This document shows, one piece after another, positions 23,978 to 32,697 of a DNA stretch of 64,000 nt. A model generated the notes under the pieces. The model was not told where the DNA came from. It was given only the letters and a program-made list of their open reading frames with translations, and did not search any database. Positions within the stretch are counted from its first letter, which is position 1. Each line of letters opens with the position of its first letter. Source of the stretch: Deltaproteobacteria bacterium (GTDB lineage Bacteria; Myxococcota_A; Polyangia; DRWM01; JAAZOP01); contig JACRCX010000159.1 in NCBI GenBank assembly GCA_016218815.1, positions 1 to 64,000 of the forward strand. The letters are read 5' to 3'. Position numbers and translations under genes: made by a program.

Positions 23978-25780
23978 ATGCGCGTGTGCCCGAAGTGCGG
24001 CCAGCAGGCCGCCGACGACGTCACGGCTTGTCCCACGGACGGGACGCCGCTGGTCGCGGCGCCGGCCAAGGAGCCGGAGCCGTCGGGCTTCATCGACACG
24101 ATGATCGGGGCGGTCCTCGCGGGGCGGTACAAGATCGTGCGGCGCATCGGCGAGGGCGGGATGGGGGTAGTGTACGAGGCCGAGCACGTGGCGCTGGGCA
24201 AGCACGTGGCGCTCAAGGTGTTGCGCGAGGACTTCACGCGCAAGTCGGATCTGATCGAGCGGTTCAAGCAGGAGGCGCGCAGCGCGTCGATCATCGGGCA
24301 CGAGAACATCATCGACGTCTCCGACTTCGGCGAGACCGAGCAGGGCGGCATCTTCTTCGCGATGGAGCTGTTGCGGGGCGAGGATCTGGCGGACGTGCTG
24401 CAGCGGGAGGGTCGGCTGGCGCTGCCGCGCGCGGTGCACGTGATGGGGCAGATGTGCCGCGCGCTGCACGCCGCCCACCAGAAGGGGATCATCCACCGCG
24501 ACCTCAAGCCCGAGAACGTCTTCCTGGTGCAGAAGGACGAGCGTCCCGACGTGGTCAAGGTGCTCGACTTCGGCATCGCGAAGATGACGACCGTCGATTC
24601 CGAGGGCCGGCGGCTGACGCAGAGCGGCGTGATCTTCGGCACGCCGGAGTACATGGCGCCCGAGCAGGCCCGCGGCCAGACGCTCGACCACCGCGTCGAC
24701 GTCTACGCGGCCGGGGTCATGCTCTACGAGATGCTGAGCGGCCGCGTGCCGTTCACGGGCGACTCGTTCGTCGCGATCCTGACCCAGCACCTGTTCAGCG
24801 AGGCCAGGCCGCTCTCCGTGGTCGCGCCGGACGTGCACGTGCCGCGCTCGGTCGAGTCCGTCGTGATGAAGGCGATGGCGAAGGACCGCGACGAGCGGTA
24901 CGCGACGATGCTCGAGATGCAGGAGGACCTGCAGCGCGCGTTCGCCGGGGAGAGCGTGGAGGCGCGATCCTCGACGCTGCCGATCACCGGGCAGCGGCTG
25001 GCCCTTTCCCCGCGGGATTCGCGAGCCCCTTCGGTGAGCCAGCCGCCGGCGGCAGTCGGCGCCCCCACGCGACCCGGTTCGCGGCGCGGGTGGTGGATCG
25101 CGCTTGTCCTGCTCCTGGTGCTCGGCGGCGGCGCCGCAGCGACCATCGTCCTGTGGCAGGGCGGGTGGCTCGGCGGCGAGGCGCCCGCGCGACCGCCGGA
25201 GCCGTTCGATGCAGGGTGGATCGCGCGGGTCGAGGCGGTCGGGGCGGCGCATCCCCTGCCCGACGCGACGGCGCCGGGGACCGCGGAGGCGGGGTCGGAG
25301 ACGGCCGAGACGGCGGGGGCGGAGACGGGCGGCGGACAGCCCGACACGACGGCCGAGACGGGGCCGGACGCGGGGCCGGACGCCGGCGAGGGGGAGGCCG
25401 TCGCGGAGGAGACGAAGACCGAACCGGACGGCGGGGACGAACCCGGCGCGGACGCGGGAGCGGGGTCGAGTGCGGAGACGGTGACGGTCGAGGTGCGGAC
25501 GGAGCCGACGGGGGCGCGGTTGTACGACAGCCGGGGGAGGCTGCTCTGCCCGCGGACGCCCTGCCCTGTCGAGTCGCGGGCCGGCGCGACGCTGTCGTTG
25601 CACGCGGAGAAGGACCCGGGGTGGACCGGTGACGATCGGTTCCCGATCCGGGTGGAGACGCGGCGGGTGTCGATGACGTTGCGCCGTCCCGTCACGCCGG
25701 TGCGTGACGGCGGCACGGCCCCGTCGCGCGACGCCGACCCGTTCCACCTGCGCCAGCCGGACGGCCTGTCGCATCCATAG
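23978..25780 (+). CDS. Transmembrane Ser/Thr kinase with N-terminal zinc ribbon and C-terminal PEGA-like domain
   Basis: 600 residues. The N-terminus is a small zinc ribbon (CPKCGQQAADDVTACPTDG). The PknB-type kinase (about 50-315) is complete: GEGGMGVVY, Lys80, H173-R174-D175, D197-F-G, GTPEYMAPEQ. A Pro/Ala linker leads to one membrane helix (about 373-395, WWIALVLLLVLGG), an Asp/Glu/Ala/Gly-rich periplasmic spacer, and a PEGA-like beta domain (about 500-575: VEVRTEPTGARLYD, then PCPVESRAG). The family phosphorylates cytoplasmic Ser/Thr targets in response to envelope cues. The following two genes are a TPR/PEGA protein and an FG-GAP lipoprotein in the same direction, so the periplasmic module may meet them. 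No ribosome site precedes the ATG. Confidence 0.9.
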   Translation: MRVCPKCGQQAADDVTACPTDGTPLVAAPAKEPEPSGFIDTMIGAVLAGRYKIVRRIGEGGMGVVYEAEHVALGKHVALKVLREDFTRKSDLIERFKQEARSASIIGHENIIDVSDFGETEQGGIFFAMELLRGEDLADVLQREGRLALPRAVHVMGQMCRALHAAHQKGIIHRDLKPENVFLVQKDERPDVVKVLDFGIAKMTTVDSEGRRLTQSGVIFGTPEYMAPEQARGQTLDHRVDVYAAGVMLYEMLSGRVPFTGDSFVAILTQHLFSEARPLSVVAPDVHVPRSVESVVMKAMAKDRDERYATMLEMQEDLQRAFAGESVEARSSTLPITGQRLALSPRDSRAPSVSQPPAAVGAPTRPGSRRGWWIALVLLLVLGGGAAATIVLWQGGWLGGEAPARPPEPFDAGWIARVEAVGAAHPLPDATAPGTAEAGSETAETAGAETGGGQPDTTAETGPDAGPDAGEGEAVAEETKTEPDGGDEPGADAGAGSSAETVTVEVRTEPTGARLYDSRGRLLCPRTPCPVESRAGATLSLHAEKDPGWTGDDRFPIRVETRRVSMTLRRPVTPVRDGGTAPSRDADPFHLRQPDGLSHP

Positions 25781-25879
25781 CTTGCCTGGGGGGCGTTCCC
25801 TTCATAGGATGTGTTCGATTCCGCGCGGCTGCGGGCGCGAAGGGCGCGTGCCGGCCGCGGGAGCATGGCGAGGTCAGGG

Positions 25880-27412
25880 ATGAACGTGCGCTGGACGGGC
25901 CGGGTCGCGTTGCTGTCGGTCTTCGCGTCGGTCGCGGGCATGGCGCGGGCCGAAGCGGGGTCCGAGTCGGCCGCGGTGGACGAGGCGCGCCGGCACATGG
26001 AGATGGGGCAGGACCTGTACGGGCAGGGCCGGTACGTGGAGGCGGCGCAGGAGTTCCTGGCGGCGAACGGGGTGCACGAGTCGTCGGCGTTCGTGTTCAA
26101 CGTCGGCCTCTGCTACATGCAGGGGGGGGACGCGGCCAACGCGGTGCGCTACCTGCGGCGCTACCTGGAGATGGAACCGAACGCGCCGGACGTGGCGGCG
26201 ATCGCGGACAAGGTGCGCGAGATCGAGGCCTCGCTGGCGGCCGCGCCGCCCGTTCCGGAAGGGACGCCCCCGCCCGTGGTGGTGATCACGCACGAAACGG
26301 CCGACGAGTCCCGGCGGCGGATGAAGTCGATGCTCAACGTGCAGACCGTCCCGGAGGGGGCGCGCGTGGTGATCGAGACGTCGGAGGGGACGGTGGCGGC
26401 CGAGGGGACTTCCCCGATGACGCGCGCTCTCTCGGCGGGCTCGTACGTATTGCGCATCGAGCACCCGGAGTTCGAGGCCGAGCGGACGGAGGTGCAGATC
26501 CGCGCGGGCGGCGTCTACGGCTACTTCTACCGCCTGGGACAGGGGGAGTTCCTGGGCTTCCTGCGCATCGTCGCCGACCAGCCCGGGGCGCGGATCTTCG
26601 TCGACAGCGAGGAGGAGGGCGCGGCGCGGGTCACGCCGTGGCAGGACACGGTGCCGGTGGGCGAGCACGCGATCTGGGTGAAGCTCGCCGGCTTCGAGAC
26701 GGTGCAGCAGACGGTCCAGGTCGCGATGGGTGCCGCGAACGACGTCACCATCCGGCTCGAGCGGGTGTCGTACGGCGAGCTGGAGGTGCTGACGAACGTC
26801 GAGGCGGCGGCCATCTCGATCGACGGCGGTGCCGCCGTGCTCGCGCGCGCCGATCCGGGATTCGGCGCGGGGGTCTTCGGGACGCGCGAGACGCTCCCGG
26901 CGGGACCGCACCGCGTGACGGTCCTGTCCGAGGACATGAAGGAGTATTCGGAGGAGGTCGAGGTCGGCCAGGGGCAGCGGACGCGGCTGCTCGTGCGGCT
27001 GAATCCGTCCCCGTCGCGCGTTTCGGCGTGGGTGAGCTTCGGGGTGGCGGCGGCCTGCATCGCCGCCGGCGGGGCGTTCGGCGGCGTCGCGCTCGACATC
27101 CAGGACGGCGTGGAGCGGGACCGGAGCTCCGGTCGGCTGGACAACAACGACCCGCGCATCCTGGAGGGCCTGCTGTGGTCGGTGGGGGCGGACAGCGCGT
27201 TCGTGGTGGGGGCGGTGATGACCGGGCTCGGGTTCTACTATCTCTTCCGGGACCCGCTGCCGCCGTCGGAGGGGCGCGAGGACGAGCCGGTGGACTTCTC
27301 GAACATCGACGGGTGGACGCCGTCCGGGGATGCGGAGCCGGAGCCCGCGGTCGAGGTGACGCCGACGGCCGGCCCGACGGGCCTGGGCCTCGGCCTGGAG
27401 GTGCGGTTCTGA
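25880..27412 (+). CDS. Secreted/envelope TPR and PEGA-domain protein
   Basis: Several in-frame starts exist (25811, 25865, 25880). The last is preferred because it gives a clean Sec signal peptide (MNVRWTGRVALLSVFASVAG, cleavage near ARA-E) with GAGG 6 nt upstream. Residues about 25-125 are TPR units (GQDLYGQGRYVEAAQEFLAA, NVGLCYMQGGDAANAVRYLR). Three PEGA domains follow (about 145-220, 225-300, 300-380; markers TVPEGARVVIETS, PGARIFVDSEEEG). Two C-terminal hydrophobic helices (about 385-410, 435-460) anchor the protein. PEGA modules bind surface glycans or proteins in related systems. The stop overlaps the next start (TGATG), so translation is coupled. Confidence 0.82.
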   Translation: MNVRWTGRVALLSVFASVAGMARAEAGSESAAVDEARRHMEMGQDLYGQGRYVEAAQEFLAANGVHESSAFVFNVGLCYMQGGDAANAVRYLRRYLEMEPNAPDVAAIADKVREIEASLAAAPPVPEGTPPPVVVITHETADESRRRMKSMLNVQTVPEGARVVIETSEGTVAAEGTSPMTRALSAGSYVLRIEHPEFEAERTEVQIRAGGVYGYFYRLGQGEFLGFLRIVADQPGARIFVDSEEEGAARVTPWQDTVPVGEHAIWVKLAGFETVQQTVQVAMGAANDVTIRLERVSYGELEVLTNVEAAAISIDGGAAVLARADPGFGAGVFGTRETLPAGPHRVTVLSEDMKEYSEEVEVGQGQRTRLLVRLNPSPSRVSAWVSFGVAAACIAAGGAFGGVALDIQDGVERDRSSGRLDNNDPRILEGLLWSVGADSAFVVGAVMTGLGFYYLFRDPLPPSEGREDEPVDFSNIDGWTPSGDAEPEPAVEVTPTAGPTGLGLGLEVRF

Positions 27413-28872
27413 TGGCGCGCGCACGACGGTTTCTCGTGGTGGTCGCGCTGGCCGCGGCCGGGTGCACGCTGGTGACGGAGTTCTGGACCCAGGACGAGGG
27501 GACGCCCGTGCAGTCGTTCGGGCCACCGTCGGGCTACCAGCGCTCGGGGTTCGGGGCCGTCGTCGCGGCAGCGGAGGAGGATCTGGGAGCGGACGGCGGC
27601 CCGACGACGCTGGTCGCGGCCTCGGCCGGGCTCGGCTCCGCGACCGAGACGTACCACTGGGCGACGAGCGACGGCCTCCAGTCCGACCCGCACCTGCTGG
27701 GGCTCTGCTCGCCGCTCGGCGACCCCGTCGACGACGTCGACCCGGAGACCTGGGGCACGTGCGAGGATTCCGGCACGGGCGCGGCGCTGCTGTGGATCCC
27801 TTCGTTCCGGTTCCCCGGCGACCCGGTGGACTGCGCGGGGGCGCTCCTGGTCGGCCAGCCGCTCGCGGCGGAATTCGACGCGGGCCGCGTGGCGGTGCTC
27901 TGTCCGCAGACCGAGCGGACCTTCGGACTGGACCGCGGGTCGACGGGGTCCGCCCATTTCGGGCGCGCGCTGGCGCTGGTGCCCGCGTCCGGCGGGCCGC
28001 TGGTGGCCGTCGGCGCCGTCGGCGCCGTGTGGGTCTCGGATGGTCCCCTCGCCCCCGCCACGACGTTCGCGACCACCGCGGTGGCCGGGGTCAACACCGA
28101 CTCCTTCGGACTGGTGCTGGCCGGTGGGGCGACCGCGGACGACCAGGGCTACCTCGCCGTCGGCGCCTCGACCGTCGGCCAGGTCGACCCGCGGCCGTCG
28201 CGCATCGTGCTCCTGCGCACGGATCCGCTGTCCGCCGATCCGGACATGTTCCGCGCGGCGGCCTGCCTGGAGGACGTGCCGCAGTCGCCGCTAGGCTCGG
28301 CCCTGCTCGCGCACGATTTCGACGGCGACGGCAACGACGAGCTGGTCTACCGTTCCGGCGTGCCCGACGTGCGCATCGCGGACGGGGCGGCGATCGAGGC
28401 GCTGGCGGGCCTGGGTGGGGACCCGACCCCGTGCGGATTCGACGCGCCGGCGGGCGCGCCGCTCGTCTGCCCGACCTCGGACGAGTTCGGCGTCGCCTGT
28501 TCGGACGAGTTCGGCGCGGCCCTGGCCGCGGGCGACATCAACCTCGACGGCCGCGACGAGCTGCTGGTGGGCGATCCCGGCGCGACGGTCGCCGGGGCCG
28601 GGCGCGCCGGTGCGGTGCACATCTTCGAGAACGACGGGACAGGCTGGGAGCGCACGGGGGCGCTGTTCGACGCCTCGCCGGAATCCGGGGCGCGGATGGG
28701 GACGTCGATCGCGGTGGCGCCGGTCCGGGGGCGGCCCGAGCCGTTCGTGGGTTCGGCCGGCTCCGGCGAGGTCTTCGTGTTCTACTGTTCGGGTCTGGCG
28801 GGCGACAAGCCGCGGGAGCCGGATCCGCTCAGCCCGGGGCATCGCCTGGACGATCGCTGCATGGGACAGTAG
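27412..28872 (+). CDS. FG-GAP beta-propeller lipoprotein
   Basis: The ATG at 27412 shares its A with the stop codon of the PEGA gene (TGATG), proving an operon. The 486-residue product has a lipoprotein signal peptide (MARARRFLVVVALAAAGC). The remainder is a divergent integrin-like propeller: blades with FGAVVAAAEED, FGRALALVP, FGLVLAGGA, LGSALLAHDFDGDGNDELVY, FGAALAAGDINLDGRDELLVGDP and MGTSIAVAPVRG. At least two carry intact D.(D/N).DG..(D/E) calcium loops. Cys pairs (CSPLG..., TCEDSG, CSDEFG) suggest disulfides. It is presumably the surface-exposed partner of the TPR/PEGA protein and, through it, of the kinase two genes upstream. The ligand is unknown. Confidence 0.82.
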   Translation: MARARRFLVVVALAAAGCTLVTEFWTQDEGTPVQSFGPPSGYQRSGFGAVVAAAEEDLGADGGPTTLVAASAGLGSATETYHWATSDGLQSDPHLLGLCSPLGDPVDDVDPETWGTCEDSGTGAALLWIPSFRFPGDPVDCAGALLVGQPLAAEFDAGRVAVLCPQTERTFGLDRGSTGSAHFGRALALVPASGGPLVAVGAVGAVWVSDGPLAPATTFATTAVAGVNTDSFGLVLAGGATADDQGYLAVGASTVGQVDPRPSRIVLLRTDPLSADPDMFRAAACLEDVPQSPLGSALLAHDFDGDGNDELVYRSGVPDVRIADGAAIEALAGLGGDPTPCGFDAPAGAPLVCPTSDEFGVACSDEFGAALAAGDINLDGRDELLVGDPGATVAGAGRAGAVHIFENDGTGWERTGALFDASPESGARMGTSIAVAPVRGRPEPFVGSAGSGEVFVFYCSGLAGDKPREPDPLSPGHRLDDRCMGQ

Positions 28873-28901
28873 GTCGATCGGGTTGGGGGATCGGGGGTCG
28901 G

Positions 28902-28925
28902 GGGCCCTTCGACACGCTCAGGGCG
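28902..28925 (+). repeat. CCCTTCG...GCTCAGGG element
   Basis: GGGCCCTTC-GACAC-GCTCAGGGC plus GG, in the G-rich gap between the FG-GAP gene and the NtrC-type gene. The flanks are shared with 20862-20889; only the core differs. Confidence 0.6.
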
Positions 28926-28996
28926 GGGTCGGGGGCTGGCAGAAGGGGGAGGGAGCGGGGGGACGGCGGGAGCGGGGGGGGGTGAGAGGCTGGGGT

Positions 28997-30388
28997 ATGG
29001 CGGAGCGGCCACAGGTCCTGGTCGTGGACGACGAGCCGAACATGCGGCGGGTGCTGGCGGCGCTCCTGGAGCGCGAATCGTGCGAGGTGCTGCAGGCGTC
29101 GGACGGCGTCGAGGCGCTGCGGGTGATGGACGAGAACGTGGTGCACGTGATCATCGCGGACCTGCGGATGCCGCACATGGACGGGCTGGAGCTGCTCAAG
29201 CGGGTGAACGGGCGGGATCCCGACCTGCCGTTCATCGTGCTGACGGCGCACGGGACGGTGGACACGGCGGTCGAGGCGATGAAGCTGGGGGCGTTCGACT
29301 TCATCACCAAGCCGTTCGAGAAGGACGAGCTGTTGGCGGTGGCGCGCAAGGCGATGCGCAGCGCGCGCCTCGACGCGCTCGAGCCGGGCGGTGCGGGCGC
29401 CGCGGGGGAGACGCGACGGCACCGCATCATCGGCGCCTCCGCGCAGATGCAGGCGGTGTACGCGCTGATCGAGAAGGTCGCCGGCTCGCCGACGACGGTC
29501 CTGCTCACGGGGGAGAGCGGCACGGGGAAGGAGCTGGTCGCGCGGGCGCTGCATGCCGAGAGCAAGCTGTCGCGGCAGCCGTACATCCGCGTCAACTGCG
29601 CGGCGATCCCGCGGGAGCTGATCGAGAGCGAGTTCTTCGGCTACGAGAAGGGTGCGTTCACCGGCGCGGTGACGAGCAAGCCGGGCCGGTTCGAGCTGGC
29701 CGACGGCGGGACGCTGTTCCTGGACGAGATCGGCGAGATCCCGCTGGAGATGCAGGTCAAGCTCCTGCGTGCGATCCAGGAGCACGAGTTCGAGCGGGTG
29801 GGCGGGCTGCGCACGTTGCGGGTCAACGTGCGCCTGATCACGGCGACCAACAAGGACCTGCAGCGCTCGGTCGCCGAGGGCACGTTCCGCGAGGACCTGT
29901 ACTACCGGCTGAACGTGGTGCACATCCGGCTGCCGCCGCTGCGCGAGAGGCCGGAGGACCTGCCGTTGCTGTGCGCGCACTTCGTGGAGCGGTTCAACGA
30001 GCGGCTGGGGCGGCGGATCGAGGGGTTCGAGCCGGAGGCGATGGCGGCGCTGCGCCGCTACCACTGGCCGGGCAACGTCCGCGAGCTGGAGAACCTGGTC
30101 GAGCGGTGCGTGCTGTTCGCGGACGGGGCGCTGATCGCGCCGGCGGAGCTGCCCGACGAGCTGCGCGGGGCGGGCGGCGGCTCGCCCGACGCGGCGCAGG
30201 CCGATCCGATGGCGCTCAAGTCGCGGGTGCGGGCGGCGGCGGAGCGGGTGGAGCGGGACCTGATCGACAAGGCGCTCAAGCTCTGCGACCACAACGTCAC
30301 GCGCGCCGCGAAGCTGCTGCGCATCTCGCGCAAGTCGCTCCAGGTCAAGATGCGCGACCTGGGCCTGCGCGAGCTCAAGGAATCCTGA
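28997..30388 (+). CDS. NtrC-type sigma-54-dependent response regulator
   Basis: The start at 28997 has GAGAGG 7 nt upstream; 463 residues. The receiver domain (1-125) has the DDEP acidic pocket, Asp55 as phospho-acceptor (ADLRMPHMDG), T83 and K105. The AAA domain (about 143-380) has Walker A GESGTGKE (172-179), the sigma-54 contact loop GAFTGA (219-224), Walker B GGTLFLDEIGE and the R-fingers in FREDLYYRLNV. The C-terminal Fis-type HTH (DHNVTRAAKLLRISRKSLQVKM) binds enhancers. When phosphorylated by an unlinked histidine kinase it should remodel sigma-54 RNA polymerase. No kinase is adjacent; a second sigma-54 activator starts 157 nt downstream. Confidence 0.95.
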   Translation: MAERPQVLVVDDEPNMRRVLAALLERESCEVLQASDGVEALRVMDENVVHVIIADLRMPHMDGLELLKRVNGRDPDLPFIVLTAHGTVDTAVEAMKLGAFDFITKPFEKDELLAVARKAMRSARLDALEPGGAGAAGETRRHRIIGASAQMQAVYALIEKVAGSPTTVLLTGESGTGKELVARALHAESKLSRQPYIRVNCAAIPRELIESEFFGYEKGAFTGAVTSKPGRFELADGGTLFLDEIGEIPLEMQVKLLRAIQEHEFERVGGLRTLRVNVRLITATNKDLQRSVAEGTFREDLYYRLNVVHIRLPPLRERPEDLPLLCAHFVERFNERLGRRIEGFEPEAMAALRRYHWPGNVRELENLVERCVLFADGALIAPAELPDELRGAGGGSPDAAQADPMALKSRVRAAAERVERDLIDKALKLCDHNVTRAAKLLRISRKSLQVKMRDLGLRELKES

Positions 30389-30419
30389 CCCTCTGCGGGC
30401 GACGCCCTCCCCTTCCGAA

Positions 30420-30477
30420 CCGCGCCCTGCAGGGCGCGGCTGAGCCGGTCGGGCCGGCCGCGGGCTGAAGCCCGCGG
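30420..30477 (+). repeat. Two 20-nt GC hairpins in tandem
   Basis: CCGCGCCC-TGCA-GGGCGCGG (30420-30439) and CCGCGGGC-TGAA-GCCCGCGG (30458-30477), separated by 18 nt, after the NtrC-type gene. Both have 8-bp stems and 4-nt loops, as at 2791 and 7319. They may terminate or protect the upstream transcript. Confidence 0.7.
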
Positions 30478-30545
30478 TTCGGATTGCCGCACCACGCAAC
30501 GATCGGCCCTCCGCCCGCGATTCCGGACGGCGGAGGATCGGTTCG

Positions 30546-32141
30546 ATGGACCATCTGCTGCTGGAACGCGAGGGCAACGAGCTGGCCGCCGTCCCGCTGG
30601 GCCTGGGCGGCCTCGAGGTCGGCTCGGCTCCCGGCAACGGCCTGCGCCTGCGCGGCGCGGACGTTCGCCCCTACCACCTCGTCCTGCGCCGCCGGCGGCG
30701 CCGCTGGTGGGCGGTCGGCCGCGGCGGCGAGCTGCGGCTGGAGTCGGGCGAGCCCGTCTCCGCCGTCGCCCTCGAGCCCGGGACGGCCGTGCGGCTCGGA
30801 CCCTACGTGCTGTCGATCGCGTCCGAGCGTCGTGCGGAACCGACGGACGACGCGCCGCCACGCGACCGCACTCGTCCGCTGGGCGGGGCCGACCTCCCGC
30901 CGGCGGCCGCCGTCGCGTTGCGCTGGCTCGACCACGACGGCAGGCCCGAGCTGCACCGGTTGGGGCACGGCGAGACGGTGCTGGGAAGACATCCCGCCTG
31001 CGACCTCGTCGTGCCCGAGGCGTCGGTCAGCTCGCGCCACGCGCGCATCGTGACCGATGCGGACGGCGCCGTGCTGGAGGACCTGGCGAGCCTCAACGGC
31101 TGCTGGCTCGACGGTCGCCGCATCTGGCTGGCGGGCCTCGAGGCCGGCGCCGCCTTGCGGCTCGGTTCGTTCGCGATCGAGGTGCTCGACTCCCGGGGCG
31201 CGCCGGCCGCCGGAGCGCGGCGGGCGGCTCCGCGGCCCGTCTTCCCGCCGGGCCTGGGTGGCGCGCTGGAGGCGTTGGGAATCGCGGCCCGGTCGGCCGA
31301 GCCGTGCGTGCTGCTGGGCGAGACGGGCAGCGGCAAGGAGGTGCTGGCCCGGCGCCTGCACGAGCTGGGGCCGCGCCGGCAAGGGCCGTTCGTGGCGGTG
31401 AACGCGGCGGCGCTGCCGCGCGAGCTGGCCGAGTCGGTGTTGTTCGGCCACCGCCGCGGGGCGTTCACGGGCGCCGTGGAGCCGCACCGCGGGGCATTCG
31501 AGCGGGCGAGCGGGGGGACGCTGCTGCTGGACGAGGTCGGCGAAACGGCGCCCGAGATCCAGGCCAAGCTCCTGCGCGTGCTGGAGGAGTCGCGTGTCCT
31601 GCCGGTCGGGGGGGAGCGGCCGATCGAGATCGATGTGCGCGTCGTCGCGGCCACCAACCGCGACCTGATCGCGGCCGTCCGCGCCGGCCGCTTCCGCCTC
31701 GACTTGTGGCATCGGCTCGCCGTGTTCGTGGTGCACATCCCGCCGTTGCGCGAGCGCCCGGGCGACATCGCGCCGCTGGTCGAGGCGATCCTGGCCGGTG
31801 CGGCGGGCGGGGGCGTTCCGTGCCGGGCGACGGAGCGGGCGTTGGCGGCGCTGCGGGGGCACTCTTGGCCGGGCAACGTCCGTGAGCTGCGCAACGTGCT
31901 GCTGCGGTGCGTCGCGACGGCGGTCGAGGGGGAGATCGGCGAGGCGGCGGTGCGGCGAGCGATGAGCGGCGACGCGTTGCTCGAGGCGCCCGCGGAGCGC
32001 CGAGTGGACGTGGAGGAACTCCTGGAAACGCACGCCGGGAACGTCTCGGCCGCGGCGCGTGCGGCCGGCGTCCCGCGCTCGACGTTCCGCGACCTGATGC
32101 GGCAGGGCCTGCGCGGGCGACCCGGGGGGACGGGAACTTGA
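30546..32141 (+). CDS. Sigma-54 activator with two FHA domains, no receiver
   Basis: GGAGG 9 nt before the ATG; 531 residues. Two FHA-type domains lead: a divergent one (about 20-92: VGSAPGNGLRLRG...YHLVL) and a canonical one (about 143-212: VLGRHPACDLVVPEASVSSRHARI, with S.LNGCWLDG). FHA domains bind phosphothreonine, so this activator is probably switched by Ser/Thr kinases, several of which lie nearby. The AAA domain is complete: GETGSGKE (258-265), GAFTGA (305-310), GGTLLLDEVGE and HSWPGNVREL. The short C-terminal Fis-like helix-turn-helix (NVSAAARAAGVPRSTFRDLM) gives enhancer binding. FHA-sigma54 activators are typical of Myxococcota and Planctomycetes; the double FHA is less common. Confidence 0.92.
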   Translation: MDHLLLEREGNELAAVPLGLGGLEVGSAPGNGLRLRGADVRPYHLVLRRRRRRWWAVGRGGELRLESGEPVSAVALEPGTAVRLGPYVLSIASERRAEPTDDAPPRDRTRPLGGADLPPAAAVALRWLDHDGRPELHRLGHGETVLGRHPACDLVVPEASVSSRHARIVTDADGAVLEDLASLNGCWLDGRRIWLAGLEAGAALRLGSFAIEVLDSRGAPAAGARRAAPRPVFPPGLGGALEALGIAARSAEPCVLLGETGSGKEVLARRLHELGPRRQGPFVAVNAAALPRELAESVLFGHRRGAFTGAVEPHRGAFERASGGTLLLDEVGETAPEIQAKLLRVLEESRVLPVGGERPIEIDVRVVAATNRDLIAAVRAGRFRLDLWHRLAVFVVHIPPLRERPGDIAPLVEAILAGAAGGGVPCRATERALAALRGHSWPGNVRELRNVLLRCVATAVEGEIGEAAVRRAMSGDALLEAPAERRVDVEELLETHAGNVSAAARAAGVPRSTFRDLMRQGLRGRPGGTGT

Positions 32142-32165
32142 GGCCACGGCGCGGCCCGCGTTCAG

Positions 32166-32495
32166 CTACGCCGCGAACGCCGGGTACGAGCCGACCTCCT
32201 GCTGATCGGGGCGGAGGATGTCCTCGAGCTGGGACGTGACGAGGTCCTCGCCGTCCGAGCGGTGCAGGTAGAGGGACTCGCCGAGGTTCGGGACGCCCGG
32301 GGTAGGGCGGATGCCTCCGTTCTGGAACGACAGTCCGCCCAGGACGCGGGCCCACAGGGCGCGGTGTTCCCAGATCCACAGCCCGGTGGTGCGGTCCTTG
32401 ACAGCGACGCACCGGTTGTCCCGCGTGTGGTACTCGGTGTTCCTGGTCAGGTAGACGCGATGGCGACGACGGTCGACGATCGGCCTGGCACCCAT
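32166..32495 (-). CDS. Small conserved-looking protein of unknown function
   Basis: The ATG at 32495 has GGGAGG about 5 nt upstream; the frame extends to 32546 but that part has no ribosome site. The 109-residue product is basic at the start (MGARPIVDRRRHRVYLTRNT) and has a central aromatic segment (TTGLWIWEHRALWARVLGG) with predicted beta strands and an acidic C-terminal part (RSDGEDLVTSQLEDILRPDQ). No signal peptide, helix or known motif is recognised. Codon use matches neighbours and the GC3 pattern supports coding. It stands alone between the FHA activator (convergent, 25-nt gap) and mglA. Confidence 0.6.
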   Translation of the reverse strand: MGARPIVDRRRHRVYLTRNTEYHTRDNRCVAVKDRTTGLWIWEHRALWARVLGGLSFQNGGIRPTPGVPNLGESLYLHRSDGEDLVTSQLEDILRPDQQEVGSYPAFAA

Positions 32496-32585
32496 GCTGA
32501 CCTCCCGGCCCCGTTGGGGCCTACCTGGACGTACTATATCCCACATCGCTCAGGAGTCAAAGAAAGGCGCGGGGAGGGGGGGCGC

Positions 32586-32636
32586 TGGTGGCTGGTGGCT
32601 GGTGGCTGGTGGCTGGTGGCTGGTGGGCGGTGGCTG
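32586..32636 (+). repeat. GGTGGCT heptad array (7 copies)
   Basis: Five perfect GGTGGCT units, then GGTGGGC and GGTGGCT, in the 151-nt gap between the orphan gene and mglA. A trailing stretch with CGCTACGAGCGACCAGCTA-type motifs (32645-32690) looks like a second, more degenerate version. It is the best copy of the family at 4866 and 20807. Confidence 0.85.
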
Positions 32637-32697
32637 GGACGGATCCGACCACGAGCGACCCGCTACGAGCGACCAGCTAATAGCTACCCGCCCCGGG

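Noticed and set aside
32586..32636. Regular repeats considered as a CRISPR array.
   Set aside because: Units are 7 bp, directly adjacent, without spacers, and no cas gene is present.
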